From Lachnospiraceae bacterium (GTDB taxonomy: Bacteria > Bacillota > Clostridia > Lachnospirales > Lachnospiraceae), in assembly GCA_024692905.1 (NCBI GenBank), contig JAILLY010000132.1, forward strand, positions 1 to 45,865: 45,865 bases of DNA, read 5' to 3'. Position 1 is the stretch's first letter, and the number at the start of each line of letters is the position of its first letter. A model generated the notes under the pieces. The model had not been told where the DNA came from. It did not search any database and worked only from the letters and a program-made list of their open reading frames with translations. The position numbers were made by a program, and so were the translations under genes. Below are positions 14,081 through 21,855 of this stretch, piece by piece.

Positions 14081-15488
14081 CATGCTCTCCTTTGTACTCG
14101 ATCCTTATCACACGTTTGGTGTCATCATCAATCTTGTAATGGCTGCTTATCCGCATACCCACGACCCATATCACGTGGGAGCCGTCCGCAAGCACGATCA
14201 GTTTATCCCTTTTTAATGCCGATACCTTCTCATCTATAAGGTACGACTTAAGCTTCTTGCGAAAACCCCGGTCATCTATGGTAAGATAATCGCCTTCCCG
14301 CCGGTTTCTGGCAAAAATGCCGTCAACTATTTTATCATAATCAAACCATTTAGTATATAGCCCATCGGGAATTACCTGACCGGGCTCATATCCTACAACC
14401 GATGCCGTAAAAGTCCCTGCTCCGGGGATTACGGTACTCCCGTCCGTATCAATGCGTACGCAGATACCGTCTCCTTCTCCGGTAAGATCCTCATCATGCC
14501 CCATCAGTATATGACTGCCGTCACGCCTTGCGATAATGCCTTTCGGCAGAGTCACGCTCCGCCCGCTTTGGCCGTCCGCCAGCTTAAGCACATCCCGTAC
14601 ATGCTGCGCCTCAAGGTCCTTTTTGCTCCCGTAGAGCTCATCGAATAAGGAGCGTATGACATATCTCTGTATAAGGGGCGGTTCACAGGTCAGGGCTTTA
14701 AGATCGATATCATATATATCATCCTTACTGCCCGGATCCCTCTTAACGGATACTGTCGAAGACCTCACCTCAAGGGCCTTATCCCTTATATACTTATCCG
14801 CTTCCCTTATCTCATCCGATAATGCGGTTATATGCCTTGAAGCACCGTTTACTATACGCTCAAGTTCCGGTATGACAAGGCTCCTGATCCCGTTTCTTGA
14901 ATACAGCGTGTCTTCATTAGTTGAATCGGTCCTGTAATCCTGCCCGGCTTCCTCAAGATAGCCTTCGATCTGCTCTCTTGATATGCACAGCAGAGGACGT
15001 ATTATCCTTCCCCTTACGGGTTCCATTCCGCCCAATCCCTTAAGACCGCTCCCCCTTGCCATGTTAAACAGCACCGTCTCGGCCTGGTCGCCCATATGAT
15101 GCGCCACTGCTATAACATCCGCCCCGCATGACTCTGCCTCCTTATCGAAGGCTTCATATCTTGCATATCTTCCGGCCTCTTCAAGAGTCATCCTATCCTC
15201 GGCCGCCTTCTTCGGAACGTCGATCTCATATATCTTAAGGGGTACGTTAAGACGCTCACATAAAGACCTGACAAATTCCATGTCAAGCCTTGATTCTTCT
15301 CCTCTTATACCGTGTTCGATGTGGACTGCGTTTATATCAAGTCCCATAAGAGATGATAATTCCTTTAAGACAAGCAGCAGGCATACGGAATCGGCCCCTC
15401 CCGAAACGCCGGCAAGCACATGCATTCCGGGCTTTATTAGCCCGTTGGTCCTGCAATACTCATATACCCTTTCCGTTACCTGGTTCAT
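14070..15488 (-). CDS. tilS: tRNA(Ile)-lysidine synthase
   Basis: 472 residues. VLAGVSGGADSVCLL (about residues 24-38) holds the SGGxDS PP-loop that binds ATP. AVHIEHGIRGEES and AVAHHMGDQAETVLFNMARG are the family motifs, and RRPLL-like IIRPLLCISREQIE follows. The C-terminal TilS domain (RREGDYLTIDDRGFRKKLKS) is present. The enzyme modifies C34 of tRNA-Ile(CAU) to lysidine so that it reads AUA, an essential step. The ribosome site before the ATG is poor (CTTTAATCAGAT), and a hairpin sits immediately upstream (15502-15524), so expression may be low. It overlaps hpt by 11 bases. Confidence 0.96.
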   Translation of the reverse strand: MNQVTERVYEYCRTNGLIKPGMHVLAGVSGGADSVCLLLVLKELSSLMGLDINAVHIEHGIRGEESRLDMEFVRSLCERLNVPLKIYEIDVPKKAAEDRMTLEEAGRYARYEAFDKEAESCGADVIAVAHHMGDQAETVLFNMARGSGLKGLGGMEPVRGRIIRPLLCISREQIEGYLEEAGQDYRTDSTNEDTLYSRNGIRSLVIPELERIVNGASRHITALSDEIREADKYIRDKALEVRSSTVSVKRDPGSKDDIYDIDLKALTCEPPLIQRYVIRSLFDELYGSKKDLEAQHVRDVLKLADGQSGRSVTLPKGIIARRDGSHILMGHDEDLTGEGDGICVRIDTDGSTVIPGAGTFTASVVGYEPGQVIPDGLYTKWFDYDKIVDGIFARNRREGDYLTIDDRGFRKKLKSYLIDEKVSALKRDKLIVLADGSHVIWVVGMRISSHYKIDDDTKRVIRIEYKGEHDGN

Positions 15489-15501
15489 ATCTGATTAAAG
15501 A

Positions 15502-15524
15502 AAGCACAGATCATATCTGTGCTT
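15502..15524 (-). terminator. Hairpin between divIC and tilS, terminator or attenuator
   Basis: AAGCACAGAT and ATCTGTGCTT form a 10-base-pair stem with a 3-base loop, starting directly after the divIC stop codon; TTTCTTTAA follows on the minus strand. It leaves only 13 bases before the tilS ATG, so it could either terminate divIC transcripts or damp tilS expression. Confidence 0.6.
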
Positions 15525-15836
15525 CTACTTTTCCTCCGCCTGAAATACTATCTCATCTTCATAAACAAGACCCAGCTTATCCTTGGCTACTTCCTCGACA
15601 TATGCTGCCGTCTTGGTATATTTCTCGTATTCTACAAGTTCCTCGGCCCTCTCGTTTTCGGATTCGATCTGCTTCTCGAGATTCATCTTGCGGTCTATAT
15701 ATGCGTTTCGCTTCTTATTAAGCGAGAACATGCTGATACTCATTACTATAAAGAGCATCGCAACGACAAACGCAACGAGCATCATGCCGAGCCTGTTCTG
15801 ACGGCGTTTCTTAAACGCCACCCTTCTTCGTGCCAT
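15525..15836 (-). CDS. divIC: Septum formation initiator, DivIC/FtsB family
   Basis: 103 residues: a basic cytoplasmic start (MARRRVAFKKRRQNRLG), one transmembrane helix (about residues 18-38), then a coiled coil (KRNAYIDRKMNLEKQIESEN onward) and the conserved end AAYVEEVAKDKLGLVYEDEI. Such proteins bind FtsL/DivIB and activate septal peptidoglycan synthesis. AAGGGG precedes the ATG. Gene order (HU, rqcP, divIC, then tilS) confirms DivIC. In spore-forming relatives, yabP and yabQ lie upstream and spoIIE downstream; none of these is present here. Confidence 0.92.
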   Translation of the reverse strand: MARRRVAFKKRRQNRLGMMLVAFVVAMLFIVMSISMFSLNKKRNAYIDRKMNLEKQIESENERAEELVEYEKYTKTAAYVEEVAKDKLGLVYEDEIVFQAEEK

Positions 15837-15911
15837 ACTTAATACCCCTTAATATCCCCAAAAAACTCCCTATAAGATATAATACCCGTAAATATGCGAA
15901 GAGTCAAGCAT

Positions 15912-16151
15912 TTAGAGGTACCTGAACATCTCGGAGGCCTCTTCCTTCCTTACGGACTCCTTAAGGGACAATACCTCTGCCTTAACCGTCCTGTTGCCAA
16001 ACTGAACTTCGATGATATCACCAACCTTAACCTCCGCCGAAGCCTTGGCAACGCGCCCGTTTATCATGACCCTTCCGGCATCGCAGGCCTCGTTTGCAAC
16101 GGTACGGCGCTTTATTATCCTTGATACTTTAAGATATTTATCGAGTCTCAT
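15912..16151 (-). CDS. rqcP: RqcP (YabO), S4-domain ribosome quality control protein
   Basis: 79 residues from the ATG at 16151 with GGGAGAGG ahead; the longer frame to 16220 has no such site. MRLDKYLKVSRIIKRRTVAN and GRVMINGRVAKASAEVKVGD form the S4 RNA-binding domain, which makes up nearly the whole protein. RqcP binds stalled 50S-peptidyl-tRNA complexes and helps RqcH add Ala tails to incomplete chains. The place between HU and divIC is the conserved yabO locus of Firmicutes. It has an upstream terminator belonging to HU, so it probably has its own promoter or depends on read-through. Confidence 0.94.
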   Translation of the reverse strand: MRLDKYLKVSRIIKRRTVANEACDAGRVMINGRVAKASAEVKVGDIIEVQFGNRTVKAEVLSLKESVRKEEASEMFRYL

Positions 16152-16230
16152 GATCCTCTCCCTGTGATCGTCCGCTGCCGCACATCCTTTGTGCTTCCGC
16201 GGCGCTGAACATACAAACATTAAACAAACA

Positions 16231-16269
16231 AAAGGTGTAACACGTAAGCAAGCTTCGCGTTACACCTTT
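16231..16269 (-). terminator. Terminator of the HU gene
   Basis: AAAGGTGTAAC (16231-16241) pairs with GTTACACCTTT (16259-16269): an 11-base-pair stem followed on the minus strand by a T-rich tract (TTTTGTTTGTTT). It lies 30 bases after the HU stop codon. Confidence 0.75.
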
Positions 16270-16298
16270 ATATATTGCCGTCTTAAATTTACGACTGA

Positions 16299-16577
16299 TT
16301 ACTTGCCGTTAACGGTATCCTTAAGAGCCTTGCCAGCCTTGAACTTAGGAGCCTTTGAAGCAGCGATCTTCATAACAGCGCCTGACTGAGGATTCCTACC
16401 CTCACGAGCAGCCCTCTTAGCTACCTCGAAAGTACCAAAGCCAACTAACTGAACCTTACCACCCTTCTTTAATTCAGCTGCTACAACATCAGTGAAAGCC
16501 TTAACTGCAGCCTCAGCATCCTTCTTTGATATCTTAGCCTTCTTAGCCATAGCATCAACTAATTCTGTTTTGTTCAT
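16299..16577 (-). CDS. hup: DNA-binding protein HU
   Basis: 92 residues, full length for the family. MNKTELVDAMAKKAKISKKD, the LVGFGTFEVAKRAAREGRNP segment (DNA-binding beta arm with Arg and Pro) and KFKAGKALKDTVN are diagnostic. HU is an abundant homodimeric nucleoid protein that bends DNA. AGGAGG precedes the ATG, and a strong promoter (TTGACA-N17-TATATA) and a clear terminator flank it, consistent with high expression as a single-gene transcript. Confidence 0.98.
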   Translation of the reverse strand: MNKTELVDAMAKKAKISKKDAEAAVKAFTDVVAAELKKGGKVQLVGFGTFEVAKRAAREGRNPQSGAVMKIAASKAPKFKAGKALKDTVNGK

Positions 16578-16634
16578 TACTAACTCCTCCTATTGTATTC
16601 GAGTATGTTTTGCGTCCTTGAACGCCTACACCTA

Positions 16635-16663
16635 TATATAACCGTTTTACCGCGGTTTGTCAA
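16635..16663 (-). promoter_or_regulatory. Strong promoter of the HU gene
   Basis: TTGACA (16658-16663), a 17-base spacer, TATATA (16635-16640). The spacer includes the palindrome ACCGCGGT and the wider dyad AACCG...CGGTT, a possible binding site. The promoter lies right behind the stop codon of the preceding EAL-HDOD gene. Confidence 0.8.
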
Positions 16664-16677
16664 GGAAAAATGGCCGT

Positions 16678-17901
16678 TTATTTAATAAACAACGTGCGAT
16701 ACCATTTGAGTGTATCTATATATGCATCATATACCGCATTCGAATCCATATCCTTCAATAACATAACACGGTCTATTTCAGTCCAGTTAGCACTCTCATA
16801 CTGAAGAATGAAGTTATATATGTCTGCATAAGGGCCTTCCCTGTCAAGCAGCGCACGTGAGATATTCCTTGATACTTTCAGCATTTCAAGGGATTCCTTC
16901 ATGGTCTTGCCAAGGATCACATCAAGCACCGAGAACAGGCCCATCATGAACAGTTCCTGACTCTGGCCCGCCTGCTCAAATACAGGCGCGAGATTCTCGG
17001 CATATTTGGCACGAAGAAGCGAAACACGTGCCACTTCACTGGGCTTATCATCACACAGCTGTTTGGTAACGGCCGTTGTTATCCATTTCTTGAGTTCCCT
17101 CTGTCCGAGCATTGCGGCTGCATGACGGATCGAAGTGATCTCCGAATTGATCGCCATATGATTTACCATCTCGAGAAGCGATATAACAAGAGCTGTATCC
17201 CTTCCGATGATATCGGCAGCCTTGGTCAGGTCGAAATCGGGTGAATTCACGGTATTTAATAGTTCGATATAATTGACCTTGACCGGCGCAACCTCGCTGT
17301 TTCCCTTGGTGATGGGAACGCGGTAGAACTCGCCTTCATAAAACTGGTATCCGCCCTGCTCCTTAAGTGCTTCAAAGGCTTCCTGGTTCTCAATATTGCC
17401 TGCTATGAGCTTGATCTCGGGATAAACCTTTGTGAAATATATCTTGGCCTTATCGATGACTATCTTCTTATGATCGAGGAAAATGAAATCCATAAGACTT
17501 AAGATGCTTCTGTAAGGCTCAAAATCCGGTACGGCAAGCTTGCGTATCGCGAAACGGTATCCCTTGGACTTAAGGTCCCTTATTCGGTTGACATACATGT
17601 CCTCGGGCTTAACGTTGCGGTCGATCAGGATAACGATGCGGTCATGGGGTGCATCGCACTGATCCTCTATCGCCGAAAACAGTGAAACGTTGGTCACCGG
17701 AACGAAGATATCGCTGCCGGGAGTCAGGCTTTCGATCCCGATGGAATTGATGATCTCAAGTCCCGTGATATGTCCTGCTCCGTCATTAAGTCCGGTTCCC
17801 AAAAATATGGGATTCATAAGATAATTGGCCTTCTGTGTGAACAGTGAATAGGCCTTAACGGACATTTTTTCATCAAACAAAGGAATAAGAGTTGCTAACA
17901 T
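16678..17901 (-). CDS. Degenerate EAL plus HDOD domain signalling protein (YuxH-like)
   Basis: 407 residues from the ATG at 17901 (AAGGGAAG upstream). Residues about 1-195 follow the EAL phosphodiesterase fold, but the E-A-L motif and metal ligands are missing: FAIRKLAVPDFEPYRSI stands where AIDDFGTG is expected, and AGNIENQEAFEALKEQG replaces the E-G-V-E-T motif. It is therefore unlikely to hydrolyse c-di-GMP. Residues about 200-380 are an HDOD domain (LLNTVNSPDFDLTKAADIIG, SIRHAAAMLGQRELKKW), often used for protein interaction. This EAL-HDOD pair is a known family whose members act in signalling and motility control. The gene has its own promoter. Confidence 0.88.
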   Translation of the reverse strand: MLATLIPLFDEKMSVKAYSLFTQKANYLMNPIFLGTGLNDGAGHITGLEIINSIGIESLTPGSDIFVPVTNVSLFSAIEDQCDAPHDRIVILIDRNVKPEDMYVNRIRDLKSKGYRFAIRKLAVPDFEPYRSILSLMDFIFLDHKKIVIDKAKIYFTKVYPEIKLIAGNIENQEAFEALKEQGGYQFYEGEFYRVPITKGNSEVAPVKVNYIELLNTVNSPDFDLTKAADIIGRDTALVISLLEMVNHMAINSEITSIRHAAAMLGQRELKKWITTAVTKQLCDDKPSEVARVSLLRAKYAENLAPVFEQAGQSQELFMMGLFSVLDVILGKTMKESLEMLKVSRNISRALLDREGPYADIYNFILQYESANWTEIDRVMLLKDMDSNAVYDAYIDTLKWYRTLFIK

Positions 17902-17942
17902 CTTTCTACTTCCCTTCTTCAAGATATAGTGATAACAAGTAT

Positions 17943-17971
17943 ATTTTACTATAAAATTTCGTGATAAACAA
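17943..17971 (-). promoter_or_regulatory. Promoter of the EAL-HDOD gene
   Basis: TTGTTT (17966-17971), a 17-base spacer, TAAAAT (17943-17948), minus strand, just after the CYTH gene stop. It supports separate control of the EAL-HDOD gene. Confidence 0.5.
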
Positions 17972-17974
17972 TAA

Positions 17975-18523
17975 TTATTCTGATAATTTATCACCCGCTT
18001 CGGTGCTCATGAACGCGTTTGAATAGCGGCGGTCACCGGTCACTTCCCTGCCAAACCACGCGGCCGGACGGTAAGCGGCCGCCGCCCCCTCGTCGGGGAA
18101 TTCCACCTCGGCAATGACTCTTCCTTCAAAGGGACCTTTAAAGACATCAAGCTCTATCTTTATGCCTCCCTGTTTGATGATATCCGAAAGTCCGGGATGT
18201 TCCTTAAGGTAGGGATCATCATACGCATCTTCATTAAGAGGTATAAGGTACCGTACCTTGCTTATGATATTCCCGTCGGCCTTGCGCAGGAGATTCTCAT
18301 AGGAGACCTCGTCAAGAGGAAGATTATACTCCTCTCTGCCTATGCTGCCCGGTTCTTTTGACTTTGCCCCTTTATATGTCATATAACAGACCCCGTCCTC
18401 ACGTCTTACACGTATGGCGGGGTCAACGTTAAGGTACCCCTGCTCGATCAAACGGCAGGGATACCCTTCAATATCATCGGGCATCGATCTGACAAGAAAC
18501 TTCTTTTCTATCTCTTTTCCCAT
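17975..18523 (-). CDS. CYTH domain protein (adenylate cyclase/thiamine triphosphatase fold)
   Basis: 182 residues from the ATG at 18523, 5 bases after the binding-protein stop; the longer frame would overlap that gene. MGKEIEKKFLV carries the ExExK start of the CYTH tunnel fold, and IRVRREDGVCYMTYKGAKSK, GREEYNLPL, IELDVFKGPFEGRVIAEVEF supply the further acidic and basic tunnel residues. The family (bacterial NE0358/ygiF-like) hydrolyses inorganic triphosphate or thiamine triphosphate with Mg. The substrate here is not shown. It is the last gene of the amino acid ABC importer transcript. Confidence 0.88.
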   Translation of the reverse strand: MGKEIEKKFLVRSMPDDIEGYPCRLIEQGYLNVDPAIRVRREDGVCYMTYKGAKSKEPGSIGREEYNLPLDEVSYENLLRKADGNIISKVRYLIPLNEDAYDDPYLKEHPGLSDIIKQGGIKIELDVFKGPFEGRVIAEVEFPDEGAAAAYRPAAWFGREVTGDRRYSNAFMSTEAGDKLSE

Positions 18524-18528
18524 ATATC

Positions 18529-19287
18529 CTACTTCTGATCCGAATAAGTCACGCTCCACTGCGATATCGAACCGTCGGAGATCATCTTCTCCAAAGCTGT
18601 GTTGATCTTTTCAAGGAGTTCGGTATTGCCCTTCTTGACCGCAATTCCGTATTCCTCAACTGCGAACGCATCCTCATCCTCAACTATCTTAAGGTTCGGG
18701 TTGTCCTTAACATACTGCTTGGCCGTAACCGAATCGAGTACTATTACATCACACTTGCCGTTGTTGAGCTCAAGGATAGCCTCGGTACCCTTCTTGAAAG
18801 CTTCATAAGCATAGCCGAGTTCCTTAACGCATTCTTCACCCGTGTAACCCTGGATAACAACGATCCTCTTGCCTTCCATATCTGATGCCTTGCTTATGTC
18901 GGAATCGCCGTTTACTATCATTACCTGCTTGGCTTCATAGTAAGGGATCGAGAAATCGACTGACTGTGCCCTTTCCTCGGTTATCGTCATACCTGAGATG
19001 ACCGCATCGATCTGGCCGCTTGAAAGTGCTATGAGCAGTGAATCAAACTCCATGTTCTCGATCTTTACGTTCATTCCGGTCTGGCTGCCGATCTCCTTGA
19101 CGATCGCCATGTCGATACCGTCGTATTCGCCCATGACTCCCGATGCAGAGATGAATTCAAACGGAGGGAACTCCGCGTTCGTTCCGAACTTGATCTCTCC
19201 TGACTTTGAGCCCTTTGAGCCGCATCCTGCGAGCATGAGTGCTGCCATTGCAAGTACAGTTACCTTCTTTAATACTGATTTTTTCAT
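18529..19287 (-). CDS. Polar amino acid ABC transporter, substrate-binding lipoprotein
   Basis: 252 residues. MKKSVLKKVTVLAMAALMLA and the lipobox LAGC give a lipid-anchored protein. The mature part is a type II periplasmic-binding fold of the SBP_bac_3 family: IKFGTNAEFPPFEF, then the DGIDMAIVKEI, AVISGMTITEERAQSVDFS and GYTGEECVKE strands. It captures a polar amino acid (His, Arg, Gln or cystine type; the sequence does not decide) and hands it to the permease. GGAGAGG precedes the ATG. The spacing of 90 bases from the ATPase gene could allow separate expression; no promoter was resolved. Confidence 0.93.
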   Translation of the reverse strand: MKKSVLKKVTVLAMAALMLAGCGSKGSKSGEIKFGTNAEFPPFEFISASGVMGEYDGIDMAIVKEIGSQTGMNVKIENMEFDSLLIALSSGQIDAVISGMTITEERAQSVDFSIPYYEAKQVMIVNGDSDISKASDMEGKRIVVIQGYTGEECVKELGYAYEAFKKGTEAILELNNGKCDVIVLDSVTAKQYVKDNPNLKIVEDEDAFAVEEYGIAVKKGNTELLEKINTALEKMISDGSISQWSVTYSDQK

Positions 19288-19377
19288 AATCTTCCTCTCC
19301 TTAACCTTTTATGACTCTTTATACCGGATCAATACCCAAGGCCTAAGCCTTCGGTTTACCGTCTTTATAAACCGGGA

Positions 19378-20115
19378 TCAGATGAGCACCTTGCTTAAAA
19401 AGGCGATCGTCCTTTCCTGCTTCGGATGGTTTAATACCTCGTCCGGAGTTCCCTTTTCAAGGACGTTCCCTTCGTCAATGAACAAAAGCCTCGTGCCGAC
19501 TTCCCTTGCAAACCCCATCTCGTGGGTCACGACGACCATGGTCATGCCGTTTTTCGCAAGCTTCTTCATAACGTCGAGCACTTCCCCGACCATCTCGGGA
19601 TCGAGTGCCGAAGTAGGCTCGTCAAACAGCATTATCTTCGGATCCATCGCAAGTGCCCTTGCTATCGCGATACGTTGCTTCTGGCCTCCCGAAAGTGATG
19701 CGGGATAGTCGTTTGCCTTTTCCTTAAGGCCTACCCTGGCAAGCAGATCCATTGCCTTCTCGGCTGCCGCTTCGGGCGTAAGCTTATTGACTTTTACCGG
19801 CGCGAGCGTGATATTCTCAAGCACAGTCAGATGCGGGAACAGGTTGAAGTGCTGGAATACCATTCCCATCTTCCTGCGGAGCCTGTCAACGTCAACTCCG
19901 GCCGTGTTTATCTGCTCGCCCTCTATTATGACTTCGCCGTCATCGGGTGTTTCGAGCAGGTTTAAGCATCTTAGGAAGGTACTCTTGCCCGATCCCGAAG
20001 GACCGATCACTACGACTACCTCACCCTCGTCTATCTCCTCGGTGATGCCAGTTAATACCTTTATGTCATTGAAACTCTTCTGAAGGTTATTTACCTTGAT
20101 TATCGCATTTCCCAT
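19378..20115 (-). CDS. Polar amino acid ABC transporter, ATP-binding protein
   Basis: 245 residues. Walker [21 protein letters not shown], the ABC signature [20 protein letters not shown], Walker [15 protein letters not shown] and the switch His in [11 protein letters not shown] are all intact. The overall form (GlnQ/HisP group) fits an importer of polar amino acids, matching its two neighbours. The dimer powers uptake. The ribosome site is weak (CGGGAAC), so translation may depend on the permease gene, which ends 15 bases upstream. Confidence 0.95.
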   Translation of the reverse strand: MGNAIIKVNNLQKSFNDIKVLTGITEEIDEGEVVVVIGPSGSGKSTFLRCLNLLETPDDGEVIIEGEQINTAGVDVDRLRRKMGMVFQHFNLFPHLTVLENITLAPVKVNKLTPEAAAEKAMDLLARVGLKEKANDYPASLSGGQKQRIAIARALAMDPKIMLFDEPTSALDPEMVGEVLDVMKKLAKNGMTMVVVTHEMGFAREVGTRLLFIDEGNVLEKGTPDEVLNHPKQERTIAFLSKVLI

Positions 20116-20130
20116 AACTTATGTTCCCGA

Positions 20131-20820
20131 TCACCTTATCTCCGATTTCCTTAAATGCTTCTCATACCGTCCGAGTGCGAGCGTGAGCAGCTTGATCAGC
20201 ACGAAATATATCACAGCCGTTCCCATAAGGGGCATGAACGCCTCATACGTTGCACTCTTTATGAAATCACCGGCCTTCTGGATATCCATAAGACCGACGT
20301 ATCCGACAATGGCGGTTTCCTTGATGAGCGTGATGAACTCGTTGCCGAGTGCCGGAAATATGTTCTTGACGGCCTGGGGTACGACTATTGACATCATTGT
20401 CTGTCTGGCACTTAATCCAAGTGACCTTCCCGCCTCGGTCTGGCCCCTGTCGATCGACAGTATGCCTGCCCTTATGATCTCGGATACATAGGCTCCCGAA
20501 TTGATGCCGAACGCGATCGCCGCTATGATCCACTTGGACCAGTTGATCGTTGCGAATATGACGAAATATATGATCATAAGCTGGGTCACCGACGGGGTTC
20601 CTCGTATCACATCCGTATAGACCTTGCCTATGACGTTTAATCCCTTATTCTTTGACAGATTGCACAAGGCGATGAGAAAGCCGATGACGATACCTATCGT
20701 GATGGCCAGAAGCGAGACCTTTATGGTAACGCCTATACCGCTTAACAGCAGCTTGTATCTGTCCTGATATATGAAACATCTTTCGAACGTTCCGGTAACG
20801 TTCGCCCACCATAATGCCAT
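20131..20820 (-). CDS. Polar amino acid ABC transporter, permease
   Basis: 229 residues with about five membrane helices, starting after a short amphipathic region (MALWWANVTGTFERCF). VTIKVSLLAITIGIVIGFLI and FGINSGAYVSEIIRAGILSI match the HisM/GlnP permease family, with the EAA-like motif EAGRSLGLSARQTMMSIVVP contacting the ATPase. It is the first gene of the importer transcript, with AAGGAAGGA before the ATG and a good promoter (TTGCAA-N17-TATATT). It forms a homodimeric or heterodimeric channel; only one permease gene is seen, so a homodimer is likely. Confidence 0.94.
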   Translation of the reverse strand: MALWWANVTGTFERCFIYQDRYKLLLSGIGVTIKVSLLAITIGIVIGFLIALCNLSKNKGLNVIGKVYTDVIRGTPSVTQLMIIYFVIFATINWSKWIIAAIAFGINSGAYVSEIIRAGILSIDRGQTEAGRSLGLSARQTMMSIVVPQAVKNIFPALGNEFITLIKETAIVGYVGLMDIQKAGDFIKSATYEAFMPLMGTAVIYFVLIKLLTLALGRYEKHLRKSEIR

Positions 20821-20875
20821 ATTGATATCCTTCCTTAAAAGGCCGGAACAAATCCGATATTTTGATCACCTCAAT

Positions 20876-20904
20876 AATATATAGGAAATACGGCCAATTT
20901 GCAA
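20876..20904 (-). promoter_or_regulatory. Promoter of the amino acid importer operon
   Basis: TTGCAA (20899-20904), a 17-base spacer, TATATT (20876-20881), minus strand, 56 bases ahead of the permease ATG. Confidence 0.6.
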
Positions 20905-20920
20905 GACAAGATATGTCGGG

Positions 20921-21847
20921 TCAGGGCGTATGTGACAGGCTTTTAAAGAAAGCGCACTCATCATCGTTGCATACCTTGGCACTCTCAAGCGAAGGATTGC
21001 AGTGAAAGACATGATGCAGCGGATCCTTTGCCGATCCGTATACCCTGTATATGAACGGGACCGAGTTTGCAAGCAGTACATCCGCCATGAACGGAGCCTG
21101 ATATTTAAGGAAATCGCCGGGACACGTCATAAGGAATACCTGCGGATAGGACGGCGTTACATATCTCGTCACATCCGCTATGGAAATCTCCTCCGGTGAA
21201 CCCCCTTCACTCATGAAATCCTTTAAAAGGACCGGCGTATCCGTATCCGCTTCATCACCCATCGCAAGGTCATATTTGCCGCAGTTTAGCGCCACTGCCT
21301 TAAGTGTCCCGGGGCTGTTTTCCCGTGAATGGATAGAAAACTCCGCCGAGGGGTACTTTTCCTTAAGGACCTTCATGCAGTAAGGATCCGAGTATAATCC
21401 GGCAAACAGTCCCAACAGATGCGCTCCGGCAGAATCACCCACGGCGAATATATTGCCTGTGTCAAGGCCGTAGCGGTCCACATTATCTTCTATCCAGCGG
21501 AAAACGGCACAGATATCCTCTATCTGTGCCGGAAATTTACGCTCGGGAGCAAGGCGGTAGGAGAAATTCACTGCCGCAAAGCCTCTCTTTGCAAGATCCA
21601 TCATATAAAACTGATATACTCCCTTATCACCATATACCCAGGCACCGCCATGAATGTTCATGATGACCGGAAGCTTCTTTCCCGCAAGCGCCTTCGGGCG
21701 GTATACGTCAAGAAGGTTATACTCATCATCAGCTCCGTATCTTATATCATCAAACCTCTCTATCTCATCGGGAGTCGTAAAGTTCGCATCCCTTATCGCA
21801 TCTCCCTCACCGAATTCCTTCCTGATACGGTCGCTGTATTCTGACAT
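20921..21847 (-). CDS. Alpha/beta hydrolase, HSL-type carboxylesterase
   Basis: 308 residues with no signal peptide. IMNIHGGAWVYGDKG holds the HGGxW oxyanion loop, FAVGDSAGAHLLGLF the nucleophile elbow GDSAG (Ser about residue 147), and FLMTCPGDFLKYQAPFMADV with the downstream His (DPLHHVFH) completes a Ser-Asp-His triad. It belongs to the hormone-sensitive-lipase group that cleaves short-chain esters, including acetyl groups of plant carbohydrates, which would fit a plant-polymer-degrading lifestyle. AGGAGG overlaps the stop region of the giant surface protein gene, so the two are coupled (8-base gap). The substrate is unknown. Confidence 0.88.
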   Translation of the reverse strand: MSEYSDRIRKEFGEGDAIRDANFTTPDEIERFDDIRYGADDEYNLLDVYRPKALAGKKLPVIMNIHGGAWVYGDKGVYQFYMMDLAKRGFAAVNFSYRLAPERKFPAQIEDICAVFRWIEDNVDRYGLDTGNIFAVGDSAGAHLLGLFAGLYSDPYCMKVLKEKYPSAEFSIHSRENSPGTLKAVALNCGKYDLAMGDEADTDTPVLLKDFMSEGGSPEEISIADVTRYVTPSYPQVFLMTCPGDFLKYQAPFMADVLLANSVPFIYRVYGSAKDPLHHVFHCNPSLESAKVCNDDECAFFKSLSHTP

Positions 21848-21855
21848 ATCTCCTC

